Positions 17,599 through 26,206 of a DNA stretch of 37,882 nt are shown here, one piece after another. The stretch is from Burkholderiales bacterium (GTDB lineage Bacteria > Pseudomonadota > Gammaproteobacteria > Burkholderiales > Burkholderiaceae_C). The first letter of the stretch is position 1; every line of letters begins with the position of its first letter. The translations under genes were made by a program, and so were the position numbers. Location of the stretch: assembly GCA_003241965.1 (NCBI GenBank), contig QBMB01000007.1:7353-45234 (forward strand), given 5' to 3'. The notes under the pieces are model-generated. The model saw only the letters and a list, made by a program, of their open reading frames with translations, ran no database searches and was not told the origin of the DNA.

Positions 17599-19260
17599 TC
17601 AGAGTCGGCTGACGTCCGCCGATGGTGGCTCGCGAAGCCGGCTGGGCGCGAGCACGCCCGCGCTGTCGAGGATGGGGTAGGCGATCGAGCAGATGTGCGA
17701 GTTGATGCGTTTCAAATCGCTGATCAGGTCCAGGTGCAGCGCGCTGGTGTCCATGCTTTGCTGGCTCATGCCGGAGAGGCGGTCGAGGTGGGGGGCGGCG
17801 TATTCGCGCTCCTTGTCGCGAAAGCGCACCTTCTCTTCAAGCAGGCGCTGCGCGTCGCGCACGTTGCCGTTGAGGAACACGCTCATGGCCAGGCGCAGGT
17901 TGTCCAGCAGGCGCGTGTGCAGCTCGGTGATCTCGCCCATGCCGGCCTCGGAGAAGTCGCGCCCTTTGCGGATCTTCTTGTCCTCGATGTCGAGCAGAAC
18001 GCGCTCGACCGTGTCGCCGATCTGCTCCATGTTGATGGTGAAGCTGATGATGTCGGTCCAGCGCCGGCTCTCGGCCTCGCTGAGTTGCTGGCGCGAGATC
18101 TTGGTGAGGTAGTACTTGATGGACGAGTACAGGCTGTCAACCGTGTCGTCGAGCTTGCGCAGGTCTTTGGCGAGCTGGAGGTCGTTGGTCTTGATCACGG
18201 TGACCACGCCGCGCAGCATCGTCTCCACCACGTCGGCCTGGTGCAGGGCCTCGCGCGCCGCGCACGAGATGGCCAGTGGGGGCGTGGCGAGCGCGGACGG
18301 GTCGAGGTGGTTGGGCCGGTCCAGCGGGCCCTTGTCGGCCTGCAGCGGCAGCAGGCGCTCGACCAGTCGGGCCACCGGCCGGGTGAGGCCGATGAACACA
18401 GCGCCCACCATGAGGTTGAAGCTCAGGTGGAAGAGCACGGTGAGCGTGGCCGGATCCGGCACCAGCGGCTGCATGACCTGCAGCCACAGCGGAATGAGCC
18501 AGATCGCGATGGCCACGCCGAACACCTTGAAGAGCAGGTTGCCCAGCGGCACCTGGCGCGTGCTGATGCCCGACTTGGCGGTGGTGATCACGGCCAGCAG
18601 GCCGCTGCCCAGGTTGGCGCCCAGCACAATGCCCAGCGCCACGTCCAGCCCCACCACCTGCAGTGCGAGCGTGGACGCCAGCAGCACCACGGCCAGGCTG
18701 GAATAGGCCACCACCGCGAGAACGGCGCCGAGCAGGATCTCAAGCAATCGGTCGCTGGTGAGCGACCCCAGCATCAGCTGCACCGCGGGGTTTTGCGTCA
18801 GCACACTGGTGGCGCCCGAAATCAGCTGCAGGGCCAGCAGCAGCAGACCGAGGCCGATCAGCACCCGGCCGAAGTCACCGGTCGACGTGCCTTGCCGGGA
18901 AATGAACAGCGTGACGCCGAGGAAGATGAACAGTGGCGACAGCCACGACAGATCGAACGAGAACACCACCGCCATCAGGCTGGTGCCGATGTCGGCACCC
19001 AGCATCACGGCCAGTGCGGCGGGCAGGGCGATCAGGCCGCGACCGACGAACGATGCGGTGATGAGCGCGGTGGCGGTGCTGGACTGCACGAGCGCGGTGA
19101 CGCCCAGGCCGGAGAGCGCGGCTGTGAAGCGGTTGCCCATGCTCGCGGCCAGGATCTGGCGCAGGTTGCTGCCGAAAACACGCAGAACGCCATTGCGCAC
19201 GAGGTGCGTGCCCCAGACGAGAAGGGCGATGGCCGCCAGAAGATCCAACAGATGTTTCAT
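17599..19260 (-). CDS. Na/Pi cotransporter family protein with C-terminal PhoU-like domain
   Basis: 553-aa membrane protein of the NptA/YjbB type from MKHLLDLLAAIALLVWGTHLV (19260). The N-terminal half has eight or more hydrophobic segments and the QSSTAT motif (59-64) typical of sodium/phosphate symporters, plus the paired GADIGTS and GANLGSG turns of the inverted repeat. The C-terminal part (about 340-530) is hydrophilic and helical like PhoU, with SLYSSIKYYLTKIS and TINMEQIGDTVERV. E. coli YjbB exports phosphate, so direction here is open. The first repeat has QSS, the second half does not show a clear second QSS, which may bear on coupling. It follows lspA on the same strand after 70 nt. 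Confidence 0.9.
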   Translation of the reverse strand: MKHLLDLLAAIALLVWGTHLVRNGVLRVFGSNLRQILAASMGNRFTAALSGLGVTALVQSSTATALITASFVGRGLIALPAALAVMLGADIGTSLMAVVFSFDLSWLSPLFIFLGVTLFISRQGTSTGDFGRVLIGLGLLLLALQLISGATSVLTQNPAVQLMLGSLTSDRLLEILLGAVLAVVAYSSLAVVLLASTLALQVVGLDVALGIVLGANLGSGLLAVITTAKSGISTRQVPLGNLLFKVFGVAIAIWLIPLWLQVMQPLVPDPATLTVLFHLSFNLMVGAVFIGLTRPVARLVERLLPLQADKGPLDRPNHLDPSALATPPLAISCAAREALHQADVVETMLRGVVTVIKTNDLQLAKDLRKLDDTVDSLYSSIKYYLTKISRQQLSEAESRRWTDIISFTINMEQIGDTVERVLLDIEDKKIRKGRDFSEAGMGEITELHTRLLDNLRLAMSVFLNGNVRDAQRLLEEKVRFRDKEREYAAPHLDRLSGMSQQSMDTSALHLDLISDLKRINSHICSIAYPILDSAGVLAPSRLREPPSADVSRL

Positions 19261-19288
19261 TGACGGAGAAACTATACGCCCGGGTACC

Positions 19289-19309
19289 GCCACACTCGGG
19301 CAGTGTGGC
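19289..19309. other. GC-rich hairpin between lspA and the Na/Pi gene
   Basis: GCCACACT (19289-19296) and AGTGTGGC (19302-19309) form a perfect 8-bp stem with a 5-nt loop, 21 nt after the lspA stop on the minus strand. No T-run follows, so it is not a canonical terminator. It may attenuate read-through into the Na/Pi gene. Confidence 0.4.
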
Positions 19310-19330
19310 CACCCGGCGTGCGAGGCCGGT

Positions 19331-19840
19331 TCAACGGTTGTGCCGAACGCGCAGGATCTCGTCGAGGATCAGTGTGACAGCGCCCACGGTGATGGCCGCG
19401 TCGGCGATGTTGAAGGACGGGAAGTGACCACCCGGAAACAGGCCGCCGAGAATGCCCCAGTGGAAGTCCAGCCAGTCCACCACGTAACCATGCAGCATGC
19501 GGTCGACCACGTTGCCGACGGCGCCGCCCAGAATGCATGCCAGCGCAAACGCGAACAGCTTCTGGCCCGGGTGCGAGCGCAGCATCCACACGATGAACAC
19601 GGCGGCCACCACCCCCACACCGGTGAAGAACCAGCGCTGCCACCCGCCGGCATCGGCCAGGAAGGAGAAAGCGGCGCCGAGGTTGTGCACACGCACGATG
19701 TTGAAGAAGCTGGTGATGTAGGTGCTGTCGCCCAGCTGGTAGTTGGCCAGGATCAGCACCTTGGTGACCTGGTCGACCACCACGAGCAGGGCGGCAAGAC
19801 CCAGCCAGGGCCAGATGCTTGCGTGCGACGTCTGCTTCAT
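19331..19840 (-). CDS. lspA: Lipoprotein signal peptidase (signal peptidase II)
   Basis: Inner-membrane aspartyl protease that removes signal peptides from prolipoproteins after lipid attachment. 169 aa, normal length, four membrane helices (about 10-30, 70-87, 95-112, 145-163). Conserved boxes: DQVTK (23-27), [17 protein letters not shown] (45-61), GNVVDR with catalytic Asp113, and FNIADAAI with catalytic Asp147. The Shine-Dalgarno sequence GGAGA lies 7 nt before ATG 19840 and partly comes from the end of an adjoining repeat. It is downstream of ileS (and ribF) on the same strand, the usual proteobacterial order, which argues for one operon. Confidence 0.97.
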   Translation of the reverse strand: MKQTSHASIWPWLGLAALLVVVDQVTKVLILANYQLGDSTYITSFFNIVRVHNLGAAFSFLADAGGWQRWFFTGVGVVAAVFIVWMLRSHPGQKLFAFALACILGGAVGNVVDRMLHGYVVDWLDFHWGILGGLFPGGHFPSFNIADAAITVGAVTLILDEILRVRHNR

Positions 19841-19849
19841 TGCAAATCT

Positions 19850-19923
19850 CCGTTCGGGCTGAGCTTGTCGAAGCCTTCAGCGCCTGCATGACGAAAGCCC
19901 TTCGACAGGCTCAGGGCGAACGG
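19850..19923. repeat. Inverted-repeat element (CTTCGACA...GAACGG type), copy 1
   Basis: Two imperfectly complementary arms, 19850-19873 and 19899-19923, share TTCGACA.GCTCAG and GAACGG and can form a long hairpin. The element fills the ileS-lspA gap, ending 2 nt from the ileS stop codon. Similar sequences occur in many proteobacterial genomes as I recall; when translated they give the spurious peptide [10 protein letters not shown] second pair lies at 22812-22886. Confidence 0.8.
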
Positions 19924-19925
19924 GC

Positions 19926-22793
19926 TCACGCAACTCTCCGTTGCTCGCCCGCGCCGAACAGGTTGCTGATGCAGCGCCCGCACAGGGTGGCGTGCGCAGC
20001 GTCCACGCCCACGTCATCACGGTAGTGCCAGCAGCGCTCGCATTTGGCAGCGGTGGCCGGGACCACGGCCACGCCCGCATTGCCTTCCAGCAGCTCGACT
20101 TGCGAGACGATGAGCACGAACTTGAGGTCGTCGCCGAGCGACGCGAGCAGGGTGTGGTCGTCGGCCGGCACGGTGAGTTTCACCGTGGCCTGCAGCGACG
20201 AGCCGACGCCGCCAGCGGTGCGCACCGTCTCGATTTCCTTGTTCACCGTCTCGCGCACTGCGCGGATGCGCGACCATTTCGTCAGCAGCGCTTCGTCCGC
20301 CGCTGGCAGCTTCGCAAAGGTCTCGAAAAAGATCGAGCCCTGGTTCTGCGCACCGGCCAGCACCGGCCAGGCCTCTTCAGCGGTGAAGCTGAGGAAGGGC
20401 GCCATCCAGCGCAACATGGCGTGGGTGATCTGGTGCAGCGCGGTCTGCGCGCTGCGCCGAGCGAGGCTGCCGGGCGCGGTGGTGTAGAGCCGGTCCTTGA
20501 GCACGTCGAGGTAAAACGCACCCAGGTCTTCCGAGCAGTACACCTGCAGCTTGGTCACCACCGGGTGGAACTCGTACACGGCGTAGTGCGCCAACACCTC
20601 GGCCTGGAACTGCGCCGCGCGCGCCAGGGCGTAGCGGTCGATCTCCAGCATCTGGTCCAGCGGCACGGCGTCTGTGGAAGGGTCGAAATCGCTCACGTTG
20701 GCGAGCAGGAAACGCAGCGTGTTGCGGATGCGGCGGTAGGCGTCGACCACGCGGGCGAGGATCTTGTCGTCGATGTTGAGGTCGCCCGAGTAGTCGGTGC
20801 TGGCCACCCAAAGACGCACGATTTCGGCGCCCAGTTTGCTGGTCACGGTCTGCGGGTCGACCGTGTTGCCCAGGCTCTTGCTCATCTTGCGGCCCTGGCC
20901 GTCGGTGGCAAAGCCGTGGGTCAGCAGGCCTTTGTAGGGCGCGCGGTCAAACAGGGCGCAACCCAGCAGCAGCGAGCTGTGGAACCAGCCGCGGTGCTGG
21001 TCGTGGCCTTCGAGGTACAGGTCGGCTTCGGGGCCTTCGGTGTGGAACGCGCCGTTGGGATACGCGTTGGCGTGGCTGCCGCGCAGCACATGCCAGAAGG
21101 TGGAGCCAGAGTCGAACCAGACTTCGAGGATGTCGGTGCTCTTGGTGTAGTGCGGCGCGTCCTCAGTGCCGAGAATTTGCTCGGCGGTGACGCGGCTCCA
21201 GGCCTCGATGCCGCCTTGTTCGACGATGTCGGCCGCCTGGTCGAGGATCTCCATGGTGCGCGGGTGCAGTTCACCACTGTCCTTGTGCAGGAAGAAGGGC
21301 ACGGGCACGCCCCAGCTGCGCTGGCGGCTGATGCACCAGTCGGGCCGGTTGGCGATCATGTCGCGCAGGCGGGTGCGGCCGTTCTCGGGGTAGAAACGGG
21401 TGGCGTCGATGGCGTCGAGCGCGAGCTGGCGCAGCGTCTTGGGTGCCTTGTCTTTCGTGAACACGCCCTCGCCTTCGTCCATGCGCACGAACCACTGCGC
21501 TGCGGCGCGGTAGATCACCGGCGTCTTGTGGCGCCAGCAGTGTGGATAGCTGTGGGTGATGGTCTGGGTCGCCATGAGGCGCCCGGCGTTTTTCAGCGCT
21601 TCCAGGATCACCGGCACGGCTTTCCAGATGTGCAGGCCACCAAAGAGCGAGAGGTCGGCGGCGTAGGCGCCATTGCCCTGCACCGGGTTGAGGATGTCGT
21701 CTACCGACATGCCGTGTGCCACGCAGGAGTTGAAGTCGTCCACGCCGTAGGCGGGTGAGGAGTGCACGAGGCCGGTGCCGTCGGCGTCGCTCACGTACTC
21801 GGCCAGGTACACCGGCGAGAGGCGCCGGTAACCGGCGTCCACATCGAACAGCGGATGGCGGAAGTTCAGGCCGCCGAGCTGCTCGCCCTGCGCGGTGGCG
21901 ATCACGGCGCCGGTGAGGCCGAAGCGCTCCAGGCACTTTTCAACCAAGGTCTCGGCCAGCACCAGACAACCCATGGGTGTGTCGACCAGCGCGTAGGTGA
22001 ACTCGGGGTGGGCGTTGAGCGCCTGGTTGGCGGGGATGGTCCAGGCGGTGGTGGTCCAGATGACGGCGAAGGCGGTCTTGCCCGCGGGCAACGCGCCCAG
22101 GCCGAAGGCGACCGCGAGCTTCGCGCTGTCGTCGGTCTCGAAGGCCACGTCCAGCGTTTCGCTCTTCTTGTCGGCGTACTCGATCTCGAACTCGGCCAGC
22201 GATGATCCGCAGTCGAAGCACCAGTACACCGGCTTGAGACCCCGGTAGACAAAGCCGCGCTCGATCACGCGCTTGAAGGCGCGGATTTCGCCCGCTTCGT
22301 TGGCCGGGTCCATGGTGCGGTAGGGGCGTTCCCAGTCGCCGAGCACGCCCAGACGCTTGAAGTCTTCGCGCTGCTGGCCGATCTGTTCGGTGGCGAAGGC
22401 GCGGCTCTTGGCCTGCATGTCATCGCGGCCGAGGTTGCGGCCGTGCAGCTTTTCGATCGCATTTTCGATCGGCAGACCGTGGCAGTCCCAGCCGGGGATG
22501 TACTGCGCGTCAAAACCCGAGAGCTGGCGGCTCTTGACGATCATGTCTTTCAGGATCTTGTTGAGCGCGTGCCCGATGTGCAGCTTGCCGTTGGCGTACG
22601 GCGGGCCGTCGTGCAGCACGAACAGCGGCGCGCCTTCGCGTGCGTCGCGCAGGCGCTTGTAAAGGCCGCCTTCGTTCCAGCTGTCGACCCAGCCCGGCTC
22701 GCGTTTGGGCAGGTCGCCACGCATCGGGAACGGGGTGTCGGGCAGGTTCAGGGTGCTGCGGTAGTCGGTGGCAGCGGGGGTGGATTCAGACAT
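19926..22793 (-). CDS. ileS: Isoleucyl-tRNA synthetase
   Basis: Class I aminoacyl-tRNA synthetase charging tRNA-Ile, 955 aa. The HIGH motif is at 72-75 within [21 protein letters not shown] at 636-640, the editing domain (CP1) contains [14 protein letters not shown], and the C-terminal zinc finger has CERCWH and LCGRC. The start [18 protein letters not shown] at 22793 was chosen since the 23 upstream in-frame residues, including GLSLSKP, come from a repeat. Bacterial type (zinc-bearing C-terminus, mupirocin-sensitive kind) is inferred from the HIGH context and domain order. Gene order ribF-ileS-lspA is conserved in proteobacteria. Confidence 0.98.
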   Translation of the reverse strand: MSESTPAATDYRSTLNLPDTPFPMRGDLPKREPGWVDSWNEGGLYKRLRDAREGAPLFVLHDGPPYANGKLHIGHALNKILKDMIVKSRQLSGFDAQYIPGWDCHGLPIENAIEKLHGRNLGRDDMQAKSRAFATEQIGQQREDFKRLGVLGDWERPYRTMDPANEAGEIRAFKRVIERGFVYRGLKPVYWCFDCGSSLAEFEIEYADKKSETLDVAFETDDSAKLAVAFGLGALPAGKTAFAVIWTTTAWTIPANQALNAHPEFTYALVDTPMGCLVLAETLVEKCLERFGLTGAVIATAQGEQLGGLNFRHPLFDVDAGYRRLSPVYLAEYVSDADGTGLVHSSPAYGVDDFNSCVAHGMSVDDILNPVQGNGAYAADLSLFGGLHIWKAVPVILEALKNAGRLMATQTITHSYPHCWRHKTPVIYRAAAQWFVRMDEGEGVFTKDKAPKTLRQLALDAIDATRFYPENGRTRLRDMIANRPDWCISRQRSWGVPVPFFLHKDSGELHPRTMEILDQAADIVEQGGIEAWSRVTAEQILGTEDAPHYTKSTDILEVWFDSGSTFWHVLRGSHANAYPNGAFHTEGPEADLYLEGHDQHRGWFHSSLLLGCALFDRAPYKGLLTHGFATDGQGRKMSKSLGNTVDPQTVTSKLGAEIVRLWVASTDYSGDLNIDDKILARVVDAYRRIRNTLRFLLANVSDFDPSTDAVPLDQMLEIDRYALARAAQFQAEVLAHYAVYEFHPVVTKLQVYCSEDLGAFYLDVLKDRLYTTAPGSLARRSAQTALHQITHAMLRWMAPFLSFTAEEAWPVLAGAQNQGSIFFETFAKLPAADEALLTKWSRIRAVRETVNKEIETVRTAGGVGSSLQATVKLTVPADDHTLLASLGDDLKFVLIVSQVELLEGNAGVAVVPATAAKCERCWHYRDDVGVDAAHATLCGRCISNLFGAGEQRRVA

Positions 22794-22811
22794 GGCGGGA
22801 TTCCGTGGTGG

Positions 22812-22886
22812 CTTCGACAAGCTCAGCCCGAACGGGGGAGTGAGGGGAAACAGAAGGGACACCGTTCGCCCTGAGCCTGTCGAAGG
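22812..22886. repeat. Inverted-repeat element (CTTCGACA...GAACGG type), copy 2
   Basis: Arms 22812-22835 and 22862-22886 are near-complementary and match those of the copy at 19850-19923, but arranged the other way round. The element occupies the gap between ribF and ileS, so ileS is bracketed by two copies. The first arm is the source of the in-frame extension seen before the ileS start. Confidence 0.8.
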
Positions 22887-22910
22887 GCAGCGACCGGATA
22901 GACGCGAGGT

Positions 22911-23990
22911 CTAAATTCGGTCGCGCGTGGTCTGGCGGTGGGTTTGGGTGTGCAACGAGGCAAAGTAGGCGCGTGCGTCGTCGCAGTCGCGTGCGATGCC
23001 CTGGGTCAGGGCGTCCAGACTGTCGTATTTCAGCTCGTCATGCAGTTTGTGCAGCAGTTCCACGCGGACGATTTTACCGTAGGCCTCTCCCTCCGGCAGG
23101 CTGCGGGCCAGTGCTCCGGGCCAGTCGAGGCAATGGGTTTCGAGCAGCACACGTCCGCCGTTGACGTCATCGGGGTCCAGCGAAGGCCGCACGCCCAGGT
23201 TGGCCACGCCGGCCAGGGGTGGTGAATCGGCCTGCGGTCCCAGGCCGTGCACCAACACCGCGAAGATGCCGCTGGCCGCGGGCTTCCAGTGGGAAAAGCG
23301 CAGGTTGAGGGTGCGAAAGCCGTCCCCCTTGCCGGGGCTGCTCTCGGCCAGCTGGCGGCCGAGCTTGCGCCCGTGCACCACATGGCCGCTGATGCTGTAG
23401 GGCCGACCAAGCAGGGCCGCCACGTCGTCCATGCGGCCATCGGCCAGGGCCTGGCGCACGGCCGAGCTGGAGACGCGCAGGCCATGCACCTCGTAGCTCT
23501 GCATGCGCGCCACGTCGAAGCCCAGGCGGTTGCCGGTGGCGTCCAGCATGGCGTAGTCGCCGGCGCGTTTGGCGCCGAAGCGGAAGTCGTCACCCACCAG
23601 GACGTACTTCACCCCCAGCGCGCCGACCAGCATGTCTTCGATGAAGGCCAGCGGGGTCTGCGCGGCGAGCTGTGCATTGAACGGCAGCACCACGCACTGG
23701 TCGACGCCGCAGCGCTCAAGCTCCTGCAACTTGTCGCGCAGGGTGGCGATGCGGGCGGGTGCGAGTTCGGGCTGGTGGTGCAGAGCCGCGAAGTAGTCGC
23801 GAGGATGCGGCTCGAAGGTCATGACGCAGCTGGGCACGCCGCGGTGCTTTGCTTCGTTGTTGAGCAGCGCCAGCATGGCCTGGTGGCCCCGGTGCACGCC
23901 GTCGAAATTGCCGATGGTGAGGGCGCAGCCGCTGGGGACTGCGTCGGGTGAGTCGGTGAGGCGACTGCGCAAGCCGCGAAAGATTTTCAT
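22911..23990 (-). CDS. ribF: Bifunctional riboflavin kinase/FAD synthetase
   Basis: Makes FMN from riboflavin and then FAD. 359 aa. The N-terminal FMN adenylyltransferase domain has GNFDGVHRGHQ (27-37) and the conserved LVGDDFRFGAKRAGD (131-145) and VSSSAVRQAL (173-182) blocks. The C-terminal kinase domain has VVHGRKLGRQL (204-214), GVANLGVRPS (261-270) and a catalytic-Glu region LLETH (282-286). The kinase motif usually written PTAN reads RTLN here (226-229) after a short insertion of about ten residues; Thr and Asn, the ligands, are retained. It is first in the ribF-ileS-lspA order. No FMN riboswitch was recognised in the 190 nt upstream. Confidence 0.95.
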   Translation of the reverse strand: MKIFRGLRSRLTDSPDAVPSGCALTIGNFDGVHRGHQAMLALLNNEAKHRGVPSCVMTFEPHPRDYFAALHHQPELAPARIATLRDKLQELERCGVDQCVVLPFNAQLAAQTPLAFIEDMLVGALGVKYVLVGDDFRFGAKRAGDYAMLDATGNRLGFDVARMQSYEVHGLRVSSSAVRQALADGRMDDVAALLGRPYSISGHVVHGRKLGRQLAESSPGKGDGFRTLNLRFSHWKPAASGIFAVLVHGLGPQADSPPLAGVANLGVRPSLDPDDVNGGRVLLETHCLDWPGALARSLPEGEAYGKIVRVELLHKLHDELKYDSLDALTQGIARDCDDARAYFASLHTQTHRQTTRDRI

Positions 23991-24181
23991 GCCGGGTCGG
24001 TGGGGTGTGGGGCCGCGGTCAGTGTGGCTGCGGTGGGGAATGTGCCTGTATGACGGGCTGTGTCATCAAAGCGAGCTATATTGACACACGACGATACACG
24101 TCTGCTGGCGCATGCTTGCGGGCGATGTCGGGCCTCTGCAGGCCTGTTTTCCGCTGATGCCATTGCACACAGGAGTCCGTC

Positions 24182-24739
24182 TTGAAGGTCTTGAAACTCT
24201 CAGCCCAGGGGCTGCCACAGTCGTGGATCAGCCTGGAGGAAGCCGTGCTGCACTATGCGGCGGATGAAGTGCGCTGGGAGATGGGGGCCGAGATCGCGGT
24301 GTTTCATGGCGGGCACAACGCGTTGACCGGGCGCCAGTCCATCATCAATGTGAATTCCATCATCGGCACCCAGGGCGTGCCGCGCATCAACCCGTTCGAC
24401 CTGCGACCCACGCTGACCAACAGCAAGCTGTTTGCGCGCGACCGCAACGTGTGTGCCTACTGTGGTGAACATTTTGTCGAGGAAGAACTGACCCGCGAGC
24501 ACATCGTGCCGCTGGGGCAGAACGGGCGCGACATGTGGATGAACGTGGTCACGGCTTGCCGCTCGTGCAACCACCGCAAGGGCAACCGCACGCCCGAACA
24601 GGCGCACATGGGGCTGCTGTACGCGCCCTACGTGCCCAGCCTGTGGGAAGACTTCATCCTGCGCAACCGCCGGATCCTGGCGGACCAGATGGAGTTTTTG
24701 ATGTCGCACTTGCCGAAGACCTCGCGGCTGCACGCCTAG
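24182..24739 (+). CDS. HNH endonuclease family protein
   Basis: 185-aa protein with a C-terminal HNH nuclease fold. Zinc ligands CAYC (Cys91, Cys94) and ACRSCNHRKGN (Cys126, Cys129) bracket the catalytic motif TREHIVP (Glu106-His107) with Asn121 and His131, all in the expected order. The first 80 residues are a conserved region of unknown role seen in betaproteobacterial relatives (ISLEEAVLHYAADEVRWE). The start is TTG at 24182, with AGGAGT 6 nt upstream and the peptide MKVLKLSAQGLPQSW, the family's usual beginning. It is divergent from ribF with 191 nt between. Stand-alone HNH proteins of this kind are of unknown target; no methylase or phage gene is nearby. Confidence 0.9.
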   Translation: MKVLKLSAQGLPQSWISLEEAVLHYAADEVRWEMGAEIAVFHGGHNALTGRQSIINVNSIIGTQGVPRINPFDLRPTLTNSKLFARDRNVCAYCGEHFVEEELTREHIVPLGQNGRDMWMNVVTACRSCNHRKGNRTPEQAHMGLLYAPYVPSLWEDFILRNRRILADQMEFLMSHLPKTSRLHA

Positions 24740-24753
24740 AGCCCTGGCGGGCC

Positions 24754-26130
24754 TCAATAGGTCAGCTCAAGAATCACGAGGCGGTTTTCGGCAGCAGGCC
24801 AGGTACGACCCACGATCTTTTCGCCATTGAACTCCGCCGAGATCGAACGAGCGCTGTCTTCCATCAATTTGATCTTCGAGCTCGACACACCCGCGCCGCT
24901 GGGTGGAACGCCCGGCAGCGCCTTGCCGTCGAACGCCATCTTGTCGCGCTCAGCATCAAAGTAGCCGCGCGGTCGCGTGAAGGTGACGGTGGATTTCGCG
25001 TCCTTGTCGGCGGCGGCGATGCGCTCGGCGCGCAGGTGGATCAGATCACTGCTGCGTGGGAAGGGGCTGCGGTAGATGTGCGTGGTGGCGTAGCCCGGCG
25101 CGCTGATCACGAACTCGTAAGGCACACCAGCCTTTGCAGTGAACGGGCCCCAGAGGCCGTCGGTGCCTACAGTCTTGCCGTGCACGGCAGCGCCCTGGCG
25201 TTCCCCGGTGGTGGCGTTGGTGGCGTACACGGCGAGCTGTGCACCCGGGAGGGGGAGGTTGTTCGAGTAGTTGCCGCTGGCCGGGTCGGTGGGCACGAGG
25301 CCCAGACCGGTGATCTTGCCGTTGAGCACCACGGGGGCCTGCGTTGCCACGCTCAGGGTCTTGGGTGCCTGCCCGGTGATGAAGCGGTACGTGGTGTCGA
25401 AGGCGGCGGGCGAGAACGATGTCTCGCGGTGGTCCACACGCGGCAGCACGGCGTTGGTAGCGCCCTTGAGCGCCGGACCTTCAAACGTCACGTTGGTGGG
25501 CGTGCCCTTGGCACCGATCCACAGGCCGTCGGGCTGCGCGAACTTGTCGTTGTTGTCGGAGCGGATGGTCATCCATTTCACCGGCCCGGTCACCTCGTCG
25601 CCGGCGGCGTTCTTGGGGGCGTTCAAAGCAGTGAGGAAAGGCCCGGTGCCGGAGAACTCGTTGGCTTCGCGAAAGCCTTTGGTAGCCCACACGCCGTGGT
25701 TGGGCGTGCCACCCAACACCGCGTGGCTCACGGTCTTGTCACCGCCGCCGTTCTGGATGTAGTTGCGCACCGCGTTGCCGCCGCGCGAGTTGGCCACCAG
25801 CACCACCTGCTGCGCACCTGTGGCTTTCAGCACCTTCTCCACCTCGGCCTTCAGGTAAGCCATGTGCTCGGTGGTGGACGTGCGTCCGGGCTGGGCCTTG
25901 CCGTCCTCGTCGCGCGACAGCGGGTAGGGCAGGTCGATGGCGTGCAGTAGCTCGCGCGGCCAGCCGTTGGACTCGAAGCGCCACACCGTGCTCTGCCAGA
26001 TGGAGGCCGAATCCCCGTTGCCGTGCACGAACACGATGGGGGGCTGGCTGGCCCCTTGTGGCGCGGTGGCGCAGGCGCCCAGCAGCAGGCTGCTGGCGAC
26101 CAGGGCAAAGAGGTTGCGGCGGGTGGTCAT
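24754..26130 (-). CDS. Alpha/beta-hydrolase lipoprotein (lipase/esterase-like)
   Basis: 458-aa exported hydrolase. The N-terminus MTTRRNLFALVASSLLLGAC combines a twin-arginine pair with a lipobox ending at Cys20, suggesting a lipoprotein possibly exported by Tat. The hydrolase core follows: the oxyanion-type HG in IVFVHGNGDSAS (32-43), the nucleophile elbow VANSRGGNA with Ser115, and a GGTPNHGVW segment as in bacterial triacylglycerol lipases. From about residue 270 a second beta-rich part begins (PGAQLAVYATNATTGERQG and AGVPYEFVISAPGYATTHIY) that looks like a carboxypeptidase-regulatory or carbohydrate-binding-like domain. The substrate is not evident; lipid or polyester cleavage is plausible. 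Confidence 0.82.
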   Translation of the reverse strand: MTTRRNLFALVASSLLLGACATAPQGASQPPIVFVHGNGDSASIWQSTVWRFESNGWPRELLHAIDLPYPLSRDEDGKAQPGRTSTTEHMAYLKAEVEKVLKATGAQQVVLVANSRGGNAVRNYIQNGGGDKTVSHAVLGGTPNHGVWATKGFREANEFSGTGPFLTALNAPKNAAGDEVTGPVKWMTIRSDNNDKFAQPDGLWIGAKGTPTNVTFEGPALKGATNAVLPRVDHRETSFSPAAFDTTYRFITGQAPKTLSVATQAPVVLNGKITGLGLVPTDPASGNYSNNLPLPGAQLAVYATNATTGERQGAAVHGKTVGTDGLWGPFTAKAGVPYEFVISAPGYATTHIYRSPFPRSSDLIHLRAERIAAADKDAKSTVTFTRPRGYFDAERDKMAFDGKALPGVPPSGAGVSSSKIKLMEDSARSISAEFNGEKIVGRTWPAAENRLVILELTY

Positions 26131-26160
26131 GCTGGTCTCCGAATCGTTCTTGGGGTGGCG

Positions 26161-26191
26161 AAAACAAAGCGGCCCGCAGAAAGCGGGCCGC
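26161..26191 (-). terminator. Rho-independent terminator after acyl-CoA dehydrogenases
   Basis: On the minus strand a perfect 9-bp stem GCGGCCCGC/GCGGGCCGC (26169-26191) with a 5-nt loop is followed by TTTGTTTT. It lies 16 nt past the stop of the gene ending at 26207, in the right orientation for ending that operon before the hydrolase lipoprotein gene. Confidence 0.85.
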
Positions 26192-26206
26192 AGCGGGCAA
26201 GCGCTG

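Noticed and set aside
17695-19263. 522-codon open frame on the plus strand
   Set aside because: It lies antisense to the Na/Pi cotransporter gene and its translation is rich in His, Gln and Arg with no recognisable domain.
22794-22862. N-terminal extension of IleS including GLSLSKP
   Set aside because: The extra residues come from the inverted-repeat element; the normal IleS start is at 22793.
23991-24181. Possible FMN riboswitch before ribF or promoter (TTGACA at 24081) for the HNH gene
   Set aside because: No RFN-type conserved core was seen, and no -10 element lies at a proper distance from TTGACA.
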